Assembly (NCBI RefSeq): GCF_012641275.1
Contig: NZ_JABAIA010000004.1
Span: 558,001-622,000, forward strand
Length of the DNA: 64,000 bases
Direction of reading: 5' to 3'
Source of the DNA: Chitinophaga varians
GTDB lineage: Bacteria; Bacteroidota; Bacteroidia; Chitinophagales; Chitinophagaceae
The notes below the pieces were generated by a model. It saw only the letters and a list, made by a program, of their open reading frames with translations, searched no databases and was not told the origin of the DNA. Of this stretch, positions 35,587 through 45,660 are shown piece after piece (the stretch's first letter is position 1; the number at the start of each line of letters is the position of its first letter). Made by a program: the position numbers and the translations under genes.

Positions 35587-38500
35587 ATGAAGAGCTGTAA
35601 TTACCACCGACTGTTACTGTACCTATGCTTGTATTTTCTTCTTATACTGCCATGCCGGCTGATGGCGCAAACTTCTCCTGTTAAGGGCACTGTCAGGGAC
35701 GCTGTGTCCAAAACACCGCTTCCCGGTGTTACCATCACGGTGAAGGGCACTACCCAGGGCGTCACCACCAGCGCTACAGGCACCTATTCGCTTTCTGTGC
35801 CTGCCAATGCCACATTGATATTTTCTTTTGTGGGGTACGCCCGCCAGGAGATACCGGTAAACGGCAAAGCGGCTATCGATGTGGCGCTCAGCGAAAGTTC
35901 CTCCAGCCTCAGCGAGGTGGTGGTAACGGCCCTGGGCATCGAACGGAAAACACGCTCGCTGGGATATGCCACGCAGCAACTGGGCACTGAGAGCATCAAT
36001 GCTGTCAAAGACCCGGGCGCCAATATCATGAACACGCTCAATGGCAAAGTGGCCGGCGCGGTGGTGACACCGGCCGCCTCCGGTCCCGGCGGCGCGGTGA
36101 GAGTGGTGCTTCGCGGTAACCGCTCCATCAGCGGCAATAACAATGCGCTGATCGTAGTAGACGGCGTGCCTATCGATAATACGATGAGCACCGAAACCGG
36201 TGGCAAAGGGTCTGCCAATGCGGTGTCTACCCAGGTGAAAAGTCCTGCCAGCGGTTATTCCGGCAGCGACGGCGCAGCAAGCATCAACCCGCAGGACGTG
36301 GAGTCGATCAACGTGCTCAAAGGCCCGGCAGCTGCTGCGCTTTATGGCAGCCGCGCTGCCAACGGGGCCCTTATCATCACCACTAAAAGCGGAAAAAGCG
36401 GCAAACTGGCCATGCATTATAACGGAGGCGTGTCTGTTGACCAACCCAACCTGCTCATGAAATTCCAGAACACCTACGGTCGTGGCAACGGCGGCCAGTA
36501 CGGCGCCCGCTCCGGCGGCAGCTGGGGCGCTCCGGCACAGACCTACGCGAACAATGTACGCGGGTTCTTTAACACCGGCACGGCTGTCAATAATGCCGTG
36601 GATGTTTCCGGAGGCACGGACAAAATACGGGGATATGCTTCCTACGCCAATAACGCCATCAGCGGTATCTATCCTAAAAACACGCTGCAACGTAATACGC
36701 TTAACCTCCGCGTGAATGCGGAAGTGCTGCCCCGCCTCACGACAGACGTGAAGCTGACCTACGTCAGCCAGGACATCAAAAATAAGCCACGTGTGGGCGA
36801 CCAGGGCGTGGCCAATGAAGCCTACATCATGCCGCGCGACCTCAGCCCCGATTCGCTGAAACGCTACGAAGGCTTCGATGCTACCGGCAAACCATACCCT
36901 GTGTACTGGACCAACTCCTCTGCCTTCCAGAACCCTTACTGGGACGTATATCGCAACAGCCTTAATGAATCGCGCAACCGTATCATGCTGATGGGACTTG
37001 TAAAGTACCAGCTGCGCAACTGGCTCAGCGTACAGGGAAGATATAGCCTTGACCGTTATGACGACAAGATCACCGCTTCCTATTATGATGGCACGGTGGC
37101 CTTTCCCGTGCAACCGGGCGGCCGTTATCTCGAAGGATATGTGAACCACTGGGAACGTAACATGGACCTCCTGTTGTCCGGCAACAATACCATCTCCAAC
37201 AGTTTTCATCTCAGCTACAACGTGGGCGGCAGCGTGCTTACCAGCCGGGGCTACAATACACAATCGCTGGCCAATGGCCTGAGCATTCCCAATCAGTTCA
37301 ACCTGAATTTTGCTTCGGCGCCGGCTTTCTCCAATACTACCATCAGAAAAGAGATACAATCTGTTTATGGCAATGCCCAGCTGGATTTTAAACAGTACCT
37401 CTACCTCGACGTCAGCGCGCGTAATGACTGGTCGTCCACGCTGCCCAGCCCTTACAGCTACTTTTACCCTTCCGTGGGACTGTCCGCAGTGCTGTCTGAT
37501 ATGATCAAAATGCCTTCCTGGGTATCTTTCGGAAAGGTACGTGCATCCTATACGCAGGTGGGCAACGACGCCGATCCGTACCTGCTGCTGCAGACATATG
37601 ACTACGCCATGGGCGCGGGCAACGGCTTTGTGTCCAGAAACGTCACCAAATCCATCAGGGACCTGAAACCTGAACAAACCAAGTCCTACGAAGCAGGCCT
37701 GGAAGCGCGTTTCTTTGACGGCCGCCTCGGTGTGGACGCAACAGTCTATAAGAACAATACCATCAACCAGCTGATTTATATCGGCCTGCCGCAGGCCAGC
37801 GGATTTACCAATCAGTACATCAATGCCGGTAATATCGAAAACAGAGGCATAGAAGTGATGGTAACGGCGACGCCTGTACGTAAAAGTAATTTCAGCTGGA
37901 ATACCACGCTGAACTATGCGACCAACAAAAACAAAGTATTGTCGTTGGCGCCGGGCATAGACCAGGCCAACCTGTCGCCCTCTATTGTCTTCGGCAGCCT
38001 GCTGATTTCGCCGGGCGGTTCTTATGGCGATATCTACGGTTATACCTGGAGCCGCGACCCGAAAACCGGTCAGCGTATGGTGAATGCCAACGGCTTGCCG
38101 GTGGTGACGGCCAACCAGAAACTGGGCAATTTCAATCCTGACTTCACCCTGGGCTGGAATAACCAGTTACAGTATAAAAACCTCTCCCTGTCTTTCCTGA
38201 TAGACGGCAGGGTGGGAGGCGTGCTGGTTTCCGGCACAGACGCTATCCTGGCTGCTTACGGCGTGGCAGACTATACCACCCGTTTCCGCGATGGCGGGCT
38301 GATACTGCCGGGCGTCCTGCCTGACGGCTCACAGAACAATATCGCCATTAAAGCAGAAGACCTCTGGACGACGGTGTCGCAAGGTGGCCGCAACGCTTAC
38401 GGCGAGTTCTTTACCTACAGCGCCACCAACTTCCGTTTGCGGGAACTGTCGGTCGCCTATGATTTTAAGCTGAACAACAAGGTGCTAAAGGCTGCGAAAG

Positions 38501-38691
38501 TATCGCTCACCGGCCGCAACCTCTTCTACCTGTACAGGGGAAAATCGTTGCTGGACATACCGGGCATCGGTAAACGAAAACTGCCTGTTGATCCGGAAAT
38601 GGCCAATGGCGCCAGCAACTTCCAGGGCATAGAGGCCGGTCTGCTGCCCGCTGTCCGCAGTTTTGGCCTGAATGTAAACCTGTCTTTTTAG
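35587..38691 (+). CDS. SusC/RagA-family TonB-dependent outer-membrane channel
   Basis: 1034 residues from the ATG at 35587, which gives a clean signal peptide (MKSCNYHRLLLYLCLYFLLI, ending LMAQ); the ATG at 35548 is an alternative that adds 13 residues. After the signal come a carboxypeptidase-regulatory-like domain (VKGTVRDAVSKTPLPGVTIT), the plug (NVLKGPAAAALYGSRAANGA) and the barrel. There is no STN domain, unlike the SusC at the left end, so control is through the LacI regulator rather than a sigma/FecR pair. SusD follows after 18 bases. Confidence 0.95.
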   Translation: MKSCNYHRLLLYLCLYFLLILPCRLMAQTSPVKGTVRDAVSKTPLPGVTITVKGTTQGVTTSATGTYSLSVPANATLIFSFVGYARQEIPVNGKAAIDVALSESSSSLSEVVVTALGIERKTRSLGYATQQLGTESINAVKDPGANIMNTLNGKVAGAVVTPAASGPGGAVRVVLRGNRSISGNNNALIVVDGVPIDNTMSTETGGKGSANAVSTQVKSPASGYSGSDGAASINPQDVESINVLKGPAAAALYGSRAANGALIITTKSGKSGKLAMHYNGGVSVDQPNLLMKFQNTYGRGNGGQYGARSGGSWGAPAQTYANNVRGFFNTGTAVNNAVDVSGGTDKIRGYASYANNAISGIYPKNTLQRNTLNLRVNAEVLPRLTTDVKLTYVSQDIKNKPRVGDQGVANEAYIMPRDLSPDSLKRYEGFDATGKPYPVYWTNSSAFQNPYWDVYRNSLNESRNRIMLMGLVKYQLRNWLSVQGRYSLDRYDDKITASYYDGTVAFPVQPGGRYLEGYVNHWERNMDLLLSGNNTISNSFHLSYNVGGSVLTSRGYNTQSLANGLSIPNQFNLNFASAPAFSNTTIRKEIQSVYGNAQLDFKQYLYLDVSARNDWSSTLPSPYSYFYPSVGLSAVLSDMIKMPSWVSFGKVRASYTQVGNDADPYLLLQTYDYAMGAGNGFVSRNVTKSIRDLKPEQTKSYEAGLEARFFDGRLGVDATVYKNNTINQLIYIGLPQASGFTNQYINAGNIENRGIEVMVTATPVRKSNFSWNTTLNYATNKNKVLSLAPGIDQANLSPSIVFGSLLISPGGSYGDIYGYTWSRDPKTGQRMVNANGLPVVTANQKLGNFNPDFTLGWNNQLQYKNLSLSFLIDGRVGGVLVSGTDAILAAYGVADYTTRFRDGGLILPGVLPDGSQNNIAIKAEDLWTTVSQGGRNAYGEFFTYSATNFRLRELSVAYDFKLNNKVLKAAKVSLTGRNLFYLYRGKSLLDIPGIGKRKLPVDPEMANGASNFQGIEAGLLPAVRSFGLNVNLSF

Positions 38692-38709
38692 CCGCTAAAA
38701 CCAACTGCC

Positions 38710-40260
38710 ATGAAAAAACAATTCCGATATATACTTCCGCTGGTAATGGCTGCTGTACTGAACGGCTGCACGAAAAATTTTGATGACCTGAACACCAATC
38801 CCGGCGCTATCACCGATGCCGGCCTGCGGGAAATACCATTTATGTTTTCCAAAGCCCAGTCTTCTGCGGCCATCAACCAGGGCTATTACCAGACAACGCA
38901 GAACCTGTACGCCGATCTGTACGCACAATACTTTGCGCTGAATACCACCAGCTTTCAGACCGACCGTTACCAGATCAACGATGCGTGGCTGCCACGGCCG
39001 GGCATTGTCACTTATGTACAGACCGTACCACAGTTGTTTACCATTTTTGAGAAGACAGACAAGTCTTCCGGTGAATATGCCCTGGCAGAAATTATGTGGG
39101 TGTACGCTTTTCATCATATGACGGATTACTTCGGCCCGGTACCGTATTTCGATGCCGGCAAAGCACAGGACGTGATTGCCTATGATGCGCAGGACAAGAT
39201 TTATGACGATTTTTTCAAGCGGCTGGACCATGCCGTAAAGAACCTGCAACAGGCCGGCGCCGCTAATGTGTTCGGCACCTATGATCTTTTTTATAGTGGC
39301 GATGTTCAGCAGTGGATACGTTTCGCCAATACCTTACGCCTAAGGCTGGCGCTGCGAATTTCCGGCGTGTTGCCCGACCGTGCCAAACAGGAGGCGGAAG
39401 CAGCAGTGGCCGCGGGGGTGATGACGGACATCACGCACACGGCTAAACTGAAACGTTCCCTCAACGGCAGCGATGGCAACGGCCTGGCAAGGATAGCATC
39501 CTATAATGAGTTCAGTATGAGCTCCACCATGCTGTCTTATCTCAAAGGGTATAACGATCCCCGTTTGGGCAAAATGTACCAGCCTTCTATAGCAGGCGGC
39601 ACATTCAGAGGAGTGCGCAACGGTTCACCGGCCGTAGCGCTAAACAATCCGCTGAACCAGGCGGCACAAACATCCAACGCGGGCACCTATTGGGTCACCT
39701 GGAACGGCAGCTCATGGCTGCCGGCGCTGGAGGCTTCGCAGACCATTCTGTACGCCGCAGAAGCCTATTTCTTGCGGGCGGAAGGCGCCATGAACGGCTG
39801 GAACATGGGCGGTACCGCACAGGCGTTGTATGAAAAAGGAATCGAGACCAGCCTGCAGCAGTGGGGCGTTACCGACGGCGCTGTCATTAACGCCTATACG
39901 CAATCTGCCGCCGTACCGGTGGCGCCGGGAGATGTAGCCAATTCACCTGCCGTTGCTGACATACCGGTGAAGTTCGGCGCCAGCGCCGGCGTGCAACGCC
40001 AGCAGATAGGCACCCAGAAGTGGATCGCTGTCTATCCCGACGGCCTGGAAGGCTGGGCGGAATTCCGCCGCAGCGGTTATCCTAAAATGTACCCGGTATT
40101 ACAGTCAGAGAATGCTGACCTGCCTGCCGGGACTTTCATCAAACGGTTGCCTTACCCTTCCGCAGAGGCCACTACCAATGCGGCTGAACTGAAAAAGGGC
40201 GTGCAGCTGCTGGGTGGGCCTGACAATGCCGCCACGCGCTTGTGGTGGGACGTGGAATAG
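38710..40260 (+). CDS. SusD-like nutrient-binding outer-membrane lipoprotein (SusD-like_2)
   Basis: 516 residues with a lipobox (AVLNGC, then TKNFDDLNTNPG). The opening NFDDLNTNP and the HHMTDYFGPVPYFDA, FANTLRLRLALRI and AEAYFLRAEGA segments match the SusD-like_2 subfamily rather than the RagB type seen at the left end. It captures glycan on the surface for the SusC channel encoded 18 bases upstream. Confidence 0.94.
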   Translation: MKKQFRYILPLVMAAVLNGCTKNFDDLNTNPGAITDAGLREIPFMFSKAQSSAAINQGYYQTTQNLYADLYAQYFALNTTSFQTDRYQINDAWLPRPGIVTYVQTVPQLFTIFEKTDKSSGEYALAEIMWVYAFHHMTDYFGPVPYFDAGKAQDVIAYDAQDKIYDDFFKRLDHAVKNLQQAGAANVFGTYDLFYSGDVQQWIRFANTLRLRLALRISGVLPDRAKQEAEAAVAAGVMTDITHTAKLKRSLNGSDGNGLARIASYNEFSMSSTMLSYLKGYNDPRLGKMYQPSIAGGTFRGVRNGSPAVALNNPLNQAAQTSNAGTYWVTWNGSSWLPALEASQTILYAAEAYFLRAEGAMNGWNMGGTAQALYEKGIETSLQQWGVTDGAVINAYTQSAAVPVAPGDVANSPAVADIPVKFGASAGVQRQQIGTQKWIAVYPDGLEGWAEFRRSGYPKMYPVLQSENADLPAGTFIKRLPYPSAEATTNAAELKKGVQLLGGPDNAATRLWWDVE

Positions 40261-40284
40261 TTTATCTTATAGTAAAATTATTGG

Positions 40285-42342
40285 ATGTTGAATACGATAG
40301 TGCAGTTTTTCATGGTAGTGACTTCGTTTTTTCCGGCCATAGGGCAGCCGTTGCCCAAAGTGCTTCCCGCTGAGCGGGAAGATATTGCCGGCAGGCAGCT
40401 GAAGCTGGCGGCTGCCGCTGCTTTCCAGCGGCATACCACACTGCCGCGGACAACTGAAGAGTGGACCACCTGGCGGCAGCAGCTGCGCGAAAAAATTGTC
40501 CGTGAAACAGGAATGCAGGAAGACCATGTGCTGCCGCTCGATGTAAAGGAGACAGGGCGCATACAACAACAGGGGTACAGCATCCGTAATATCTCATTTC
40601 AAACCCGGCCCGGTGTATACGCTACCGCCAATCTGTATATGCCGGACGGACCGGGGCCTTTTCCGGCCGTGATCAACATGCACGGCCACTGGCCCGGCGC
40701 CCGTACCGGCGATATGGTACAGGCCACCGCCCATGAACTGGCCGGCCACGGCTATATCTGCCTGAACATAGACGCATGGGGCGCAGGAGAGAGGACCACC
40801 ACGCCCGGCGTGGCAGAATACCACGGCGCCAGCCTCGGCGCTTCGCTGATGAATGCCGGTGCTACCCTGATGGGCATGCAGTTGACCGATAACATGCGGG
40901 GAGTAGACCTGCTGTGCAGCCTGCCGCAAGCTGACAAAAAACGTATAGGCGCCACCGGTGCCAGCGGCGGGGGGAATCAAACCATGTGGCTAACGGCCAT
41001 GGATGAACGAATTAAAGCGGCGGTGCCGGTCGTCAGCGTAGGCACCTTTGAAGCGTATATCCTTAACAGTAACTGTGTATGTGAGCTGCTGCCCTCGGGG
41101 CTGACCTTTACCGAAGAAGCCGGTATCCTCGCCATGGCAGCGCCACGGGCCCTGAAAGTATGCAATGCGGAAAAAGACGCCAGCAAATCCTTTTATCCTT
41201 CGGAGATGCTGCGTAGCTATAAAGCGGCCATACCATTGTTTCAGCTGCTGAAAGCCGGCGACAGGCTGCAATACCAGCTCTTTGATACCACCCACGGCTA
41301 CTGGCCGGAAATACGCAGCACCATGCTGGGCTGGTTTGATCAGCACCTGAAAGGTACCGGCAATGGCGGGCCCGTACCCTTGCCTGCCACGGTTTTATTA
41401 CCCGCTGCGCAGCTGCTTACCTTCCCTTCGTTGCAGCGTGACAGTAACGTGATGAGCACCGCCGCCTGGTGCCGTCAGGCTGGCAGCGAATGGCGCGCCA
41501 ATATGCTGGGCCATGACCGCCTGGACGTAAAAGAAAAAAGGGCCGCGCTGAAAGCCGTATTGAAGGAGCAGCAACTGCAACTGAAGACAATACATCCGTT
41601 TTCTCCGGAACAGGGGTGGGACCGGCTGGCACTGGAAACAACGGACGGTGAACTGCTGCCGTTGCTGCACCGTAAGCCGCGCAAAAGAGAAAACGGCTAC
41701 GTGATACTCACGCACAGCGGTGGAAAAGACAGCATTCCTTCAGACCGTATCGATGAGCTGCTGGCGCACGGCTACGGCGTAGTGCTGGCAGACCTGTGGG
41801 GCACCGGTGAACAAAGCTCCGAAACAGCCAATAAGATTGACGGTAGCCTGCCCCGCTTTCATACGCTGGCACGCAGCGCGCTTTGGCTGGGACATACGCT
41901 GCAAGGCAAATGGGTCAGCGACCTGCGGCTGTTGACCGGCTTTCTCCGCAGCCATTACGGCGTAAAACGCATTACACTGGAAGGTTACCGGGAAACAGCC
42001 ATGGCCGGCCTTTTCCTCGCTGCGCTGGAACCTGGTGCCAGCAAAGTGGTGCTGCATAACAGCCCGATCAGTTATCAGTTTGCTGGCAGGCAGGGCGTCG
42101 ATTACTTCAACATGAGCATTCACCTGCCAGGCTTCCTGCCCTGGGGAGACGTATCCCTGGCCGCCGCGCTCACCGGCCGCGAAATAGAACTGATAGCGCC
42201 GGTAGACATGTCCGGTAACCCGGTCAACGGGCTGCCGCTCAAATTTTACCGCGATGAGTTCCAGGAAATGCGGAAACGCTGCCGCCAGCGCGGACAACTG
42301 ATCGTCCGCACAGCAGCCGCCAATTTTAACATCGAAAAATAA
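40285..42342 (+). CDS. Two-domain alpha/beta-hydrolase, second domain degenerate
   Basis: 685 residues with an N-terminal signal-like segment. The first hydrolase domain (about 85-355) looks active: nucleophile Ser227 in GATGASGGG, Asp298 in NAEKDASKSF and His337 in DTTHGYW, like acetyl-xylan-esterase-type or dienelactone-type hydrolases. The second domain (about 430-685) has the fold pattern (YVILTHSGGKD; VVLADLWGTGEQ) but GYRET in place of the GxSxG elbow, so it should lack activity. It lies in the locus 24 bases after SusD and would deacylate the imported or surface glycan. Confidence 0.85.
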   Translation: MLNTIVQFFMVVTSFFPAIGQPLPKVLPAEREDIAGRQLKLAAAAAFQRHTTLPRTTEEWTTWRQQLREKIVRETGMQEDHVLPLDVKETGRIQQQGYSIRNISFQTRPGVYATANLYMPDGPGPFPAVINMHGHWPGARTGDMVQATAHELAGHGYICLNIDAWGAGERTTTPGVAEYHGASLGASLMNAGATLMGMQLTDNMRGVDLLCSLPQADKKRIGATGASGGGNQTMWLTAMDERIKAAVPVVSVGTFEAYILNSNCVCELLPSGLTFTEEAGILAMAAPRALKVCNAEKDASKSFYPSEMLRSYKAAIPLFQLLKAGDRLQYQLFDTTHGYWPEIRSTMLGWFDQHLKGTGNGGPVPLPATVLLPAAQLLTFPSLQRDSNVMSTAAWCRQAGSEWRANMLGHDRLDVKEKRAALKAVLKEQQLQLKTIHPFSPEQGWDRLALETTDGELLPLLHRKPRKRENGYVILTHSGGKDSIPSDRIDELLAHGYGVVLADLWGTGEQSSETANKIDGSLPRFHTLARSALWLGHTLQGKWVSDLRLLTGFLRSHYGVKRITLEGYRETAMAGLFLAALEPGASKVVLHNSPISYQFAGRQGVDYFNMSIHLPGFLPWGDVSLAAALTGREIELIAPVDMSGNPVNGLPLKFYRDEFQEMRKRCRQRGQLIVRTAAANFNIEK

Positions 42343-42343
42343 T

Positions 42344-43810
42344 ATGCATATGAAAAATAACCGCAGGGATTTTCTCAAACTGGCCAGCCTCGCCGGTATC
42401 GGCCTCACCGGCAGCGCCGTGCTGCCGGGCATCGGAACAGCCCATGCCGCCGGTATGCCGGACAACCTGCTGCAACTGGCGCAACAAGCCCGTAAGCAAC
42501 GCTTTAATATGAGCGGCTACGCCGCCCCAAAAATCGATACGGTCCGCATCGGCTACGTAGGCCTTGGCAACAGAGGCTCGGCCGCGGTGGAACGTATCAC
42601 CTGGCTCCAGAATATTGAAGTGAAAGCCCTCTGCGATATCCGCCCGGAAAAAATAGCAGAAACAAAAAAAAGAATCGCCAACAGCGGCTATCACCCCCAC
42701 GAATACACGGGATCTGCCGATGCCTGGAAAAAGATGTGCGAACGCAATGATATCGACCTCATATACATCGCCACGCCGTGGGAACTGCATACGCCCATTG
42801 CGGTATACGCCATGGAACAGGGCAAACACGTGGCCACGGAAATACCCGCCGCCACTTCGCTGGAAGAATGCTGGCGGCTGGTGGAAACATCGGAACGTAC
42901 CCGCAAACACTGTGTGATGCTGGAAAACTGCTGTTACGATTTCTTTGAGCTGCTTACGCTCAACATGGCTCGCCAGGGCTTCTTCGGAGAAATCATCCAC
43001 TGCGAAGGCGCCTATATCCACGATATCTTCGAAAGCATGTTTGATAAAACCAAACGGTATAACAACTGGCGCCTCCGCGAAAACGCCAAACATAACGGTA
43101 ACCTGTATCCCACACATGGACTGGGACCGGTATGCCAGGTGCTGAACATCAATCGCGGCGATAGTATGGAATACCTCGTATCTGTTTCGTCCAATGATTT
43201 TATGATGCACCCCTATGCGGTATCACTGGCGGAAAAAGACGATTTCTATAAACAATTCGCCAATGCGCATTTCAGGGGTAACATGAACGTATCTACGATC
43301 CGCACCCGCAAAGGCAAAACCATTATGGTGCAACACGATGTTACCTCTCCGCGGCCTTATTCCCGTATCCACCTGGTCAGCGGCACCAAAGCCACCGCGC
43401 AGAAATACCCGTTGCCCGCCCGCATCGCCACCAGCCACGAAGGATGGCTCAGCGATGCTGATTTTAAAAAACTGGAAGAGCAATATATGCCGGCCATCGT
43501 GCGGAAAGTAGGGGACATGGCCAAACAGGTGGGCGGCCATGGCGGTATGGACTTCATGATGGACTGGCGCCTGATCGATTGCCTGCGTAACGGCCTCCCC
43601 ATGGACATGGACGTATACGATGCCGCTACCTGGAGCGCCATATGGCCGCTCAGTGAATGGTCCGTCGGACATCGCTCCAATTCCATTGATGTGCCTGACT
43701 TTACAGGCGGGTCATGGAAAAACAACCAGCCGGTGGACATCTCCCTGGCACAGGGCGGCACCACCGGTGTGGTCAACAAAAGGCAGGCATCTCCCGAAAA
43801 CAAACAATAA
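42344..43810 (+). CDS. GH109-type NAD-dependent glycosidase (Gfo/Idh/MocA fold)
   Basis: 488 residues. A twin-arginine signal (RRDFLK) is followed by a Rossmann NAD site (GYVGLGNRGSAAVE) and the GH109 signatures YIATPWELHTP, ENCCYDFFEL, YPTHGLGPV and GGMDFMMDWRLIDCLRNGLP. Known GH109 members are alpha-N-acetylgalactosaminidases that work by transient NAD oxidation, and Tat export carries the folded enzyme with its bound NAD. The gene starts one base after the hydrolase stop (Met3 at 42350 is an alternative) and precedes nagB. Confidence 0.9.
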   Translation: MHMKNNRRDFLKLASLAGIGLTGSAVLPGIGTAHAAGMPDNLLQLAQQARKQRFNMSGYAAPKIDTVRIGYVGLGNRGSAAVERITWLQNIEVKALCDIRPEKIAETKKRIANSGYHPHEYTGSADAWKKMCERNDIDLIYIATPWELHTPIAVYAMEQGKHVATEIPAATSLEECWRLVETSERTRKHCVMLENCCYDFFELLTLNMARQGFFGEIIHCEGAYIHDIFESMFDKTKRYNNWRLRENAKHNGNLYPTHGLGPVCQVLNINRGDSMEYLVSVSSNDFMMHPYAVSLAEKDDFYKQFANAHFRGNMNVSTIRTRKGKTIMVQHDVTSPRPYSRIHLVSGTKATAQKYPLPARIATSHEGWLSDADFKKLEEQYMPAIVRKVGDMAKQVGGHGGMDFMMDWRLIDCLRNGLPMDMDVYDAATWSAIWPLSEWSVGHRSNSIDVPDFTGGSWKNNQPVDISLAQGGTTGVVNKRQASPENKQ

Positions 43811-43866
43811 AAGGCTTGCTGTCTCTTTACAGACATCCATTTGTCACGACTAAAAAAAGTATATAC

Positions 43867-44598
43867 ATGAAAATCATCCGATCCAACAACCCGCAGGAAT
43901 TAGGAACAACAGCCGGTCAGGATGCGGCTGCGCTGATCAACCAGGCTATCCGTGAAAAAGGACAGGCTAATATTATCCTGGCTACCGGCACCAGCCAGTT
44001 TGAAACCCTCCAGGAGCTGATAGCCACTGATATTGACTGGAGCAAGGTGGTGATGTTCCACCTCGATGAATATATCGGGTTGCCGGTAACCCATCCGGCC
44101 AGTTTCCGCAAATACCTCAAAGAACGCTTTTTGCAGAAGGTAGGGCCACTGAAAGCGGCTTACCTGATTGACGGGGAAACAGACCCTAACGCAGAGATAG
44201 CCCGCTTGTCTGCCCTGATACAGGCACATCCCATTGATGTGGCGCTGGTAGGCGTAGGGGAGAATGGCCACCTTGCTTTCAACGATCCTCCGGCAGACTT
44301 TACCACGAAGGCGCCTTACCTGGTGGTGGACCTGGACCAGGCATGCCGGCAGCAACAGGCCAACGAAGGCTGGTTTGAAACAGCGGCGGATGTGCCCGCA
44401 CAAGCCATCAGCATGTCGGTACATCAGATCATGTTGTCTAAACATATTATCTGTTCCGTGCCGGGCGAAAGAAAGGCCACTGCCGTAAAAAACAGCCTGG
44501 AACAGCCGGTCAGCAACCTGTTTCCGGCCAGCATATTACAACAACATCCGCATTGTACTTTTTATCTCGATACTGCTGCGGCGGCATTACTGGCATAA
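43867..44598 (+). CDS. nagB: Glucosamine-6-phosphate deaminase
   Basis: 243 residues from the ATG at 43867; an upstream in-frame extension overlaps the GH109 gene and is not credible. It shows the NagB/RpiA fold motifs: ATGTSQFETL (phosphate loop), HLDEYIGLPVTHPASFRKYL and GVGENGHLAFNDPP. It turns glucosamine-6-phosphate into fructose-6-phosphate and ammonia. As the last gene of the locus it shows that amino sugars are the end product; no nagA is present here. Confidence 0.93.
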   Translation: MKIIRSNNPQELGTTAGQDAAALINQAIREKGQANIILATGTSQFETLQELIATDIDWSKVVMFHLDEYIGLPVTHPASFRKYLKERFLQKVGPLKAAYLIDGETDPNAEIARLSALIQAHPIDVALVGVGENGHLAFNDPPADFTTKAPYLVVDLDQACRQQQANEGWFETAADVPAQAISMSVHQIMLSKHIICSVPGERKATAVKNSLEQPVSNLFPASILQQHPHCTFYLDTAAAALLA

Positions 44599-44617
44599 GG
44601 CAGATGTGGTGGCTACA

Positions 44618-44665
44618 GGCAGCAGGTGTTGTATGGTTAATGGCCTGCTGCCATTTTATTTTTTT
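44618..44665 (+). terminator. Terminator of the polysaccharide utilisation locus
   Basis: Perfect 9-bp stem GGCAGCAGG (44618-44626) and CCTGCTGCC (44644-44652) with a 17-base loop, followed by a T-rich tract. It starts 20 bases after nagB and runs into the last codons of the convergent serine hydrolase gene. Confidence 0.8.
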
Positions 44666-45660
44666 GTTTGGAGGTACTTCCATAATAAGGGAAAAACCGA
44701 TTGCTCAAAGTACAAGGCCTGCTGCACGGCAGTAGTATCGTTCACCCGCTCGTGTACAGCTATCACGGCTTTCAGGCCGGGAATAATGATCATGTACTGG
44801 CCGCCCCATCCCATACCATAAGTAACAGGCTGACCATCATAACGTACATGATACCAGCATAAAGCATATTGTGAACCGGTAAATCCCCAGCCGGTAGCCC
44901 GCGTTAACGGCGGTTGCATCAGCACGCGTGCCCACTTCCGGGATACGATGGTTTGCCCGTTGTACTGCCCTTCCTGCAACAGCAGGTTTCCGATTTTATT
45001 GATGGCCGCGGTAGACAGGTATACGCTGCGCAACCCCGCGCCATCATCATATCCGTCATTCATCTTTTTCCAATCGGCGTGTTGAATGCCCAGTTTGCTG
45101 AAGAGAAACCTCTGCGCGAAAGTGGCCACAGGCATGCCGGTGGCTTTGGTCAGTATCACCGACAGCAGGTGAGTGGCGGCATTGTTGTAATGGAACACTG
45201 TTCCCGGTGCATCAAGCAGCGGCTGGGCCAGCACATATTGTGAAGGATTGGCTTGTGACAGGTATTCGCCCAGTCCGCCTTCCAGGTTTTCATGCCATAG
45301 CCCCGAAGCCTGGTCCATGATCTGATGCAGTGTGATATGCTGTTTGCGGGCATCCGGGTCTTTGGCCAGCTCCGGAAACCATTGACCGATTTCCTGGTCC
45401 GGATCGGCAATATAACCTTTGTCGATAGCGATGCCGATTAATACAGACATGATGCTTTTGGTGAGCGACTGGCTATTGTGAAGGGTGTCCGGCTGCTGGC
45501 CATTGTAGTTATGCCGGAAGATAACACGACCGTTTTGGGAGATGACCAGCTCGTATATGGCGGTGTTTTTCGCCAGTACCATGGCGGTGTCTGGCAGGGA
45601 CTGCCCGGTGGCCTGAAGTGTGATTGTCAGGGTGAACAGCAGGATTGATTTCCATCGCAT
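44656..45660 (-). CDS. Secreted serine hydrolase of the beta-lactamase class C/DD-peptidase type
   Basis: 334 residues with a signal peptide (ends LQATGQ). The active-site motif SLTK (Ser65, Lys68) lies in NSQSLTKSIM and the YxN motif is YNN at 158-160; the third motif is probably MGWGGQY. Proteins of this group include esterases and peptidases as well as beta-lactamases. It is divergent from a VOC gene, with a small palindrome TGAGGAA/TTCCTCA (45717-45739) in between. Confidence 0.9.
   Translation of the reverse strand: MRWKSILLFTLTITLQATGQSLPDTAMVLAKNTAIYELVISQNGRVIFRHNYNGQQPDTLHNSQSLTKSIMSVLIGIAIDKGYIADPDQEIGQWFPELAKDPDARKQHITLHQIMDQASGLWHENLEGGLGEYLSQANPSQYVLAQPLLDAPGTVFHYNNAATHLLSVILTKATGMPVATFAQRFLFSKLGIQHADWKKMNDGYDDGAGLRSVYLSTAAINKIGNLLLQEGQYNGQTIVSRKWARVLMQPPLTRATGWGFTGSQYALCWYHVRYDGQPVTYGMGWGGQYMIIIPGLKAVIAVHERVNDTTAVQQALYFEQSVFPLLWKYLQTKK

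Noticed and set aside
35623..37677. 684-codon open frame antisense to the SusC gene
   Set aside because: The SusC frame has clear domains and conserved motifs; the antisense product is low in recognisable motifs and rich in residues typical of a mirrored GC-rich frame.
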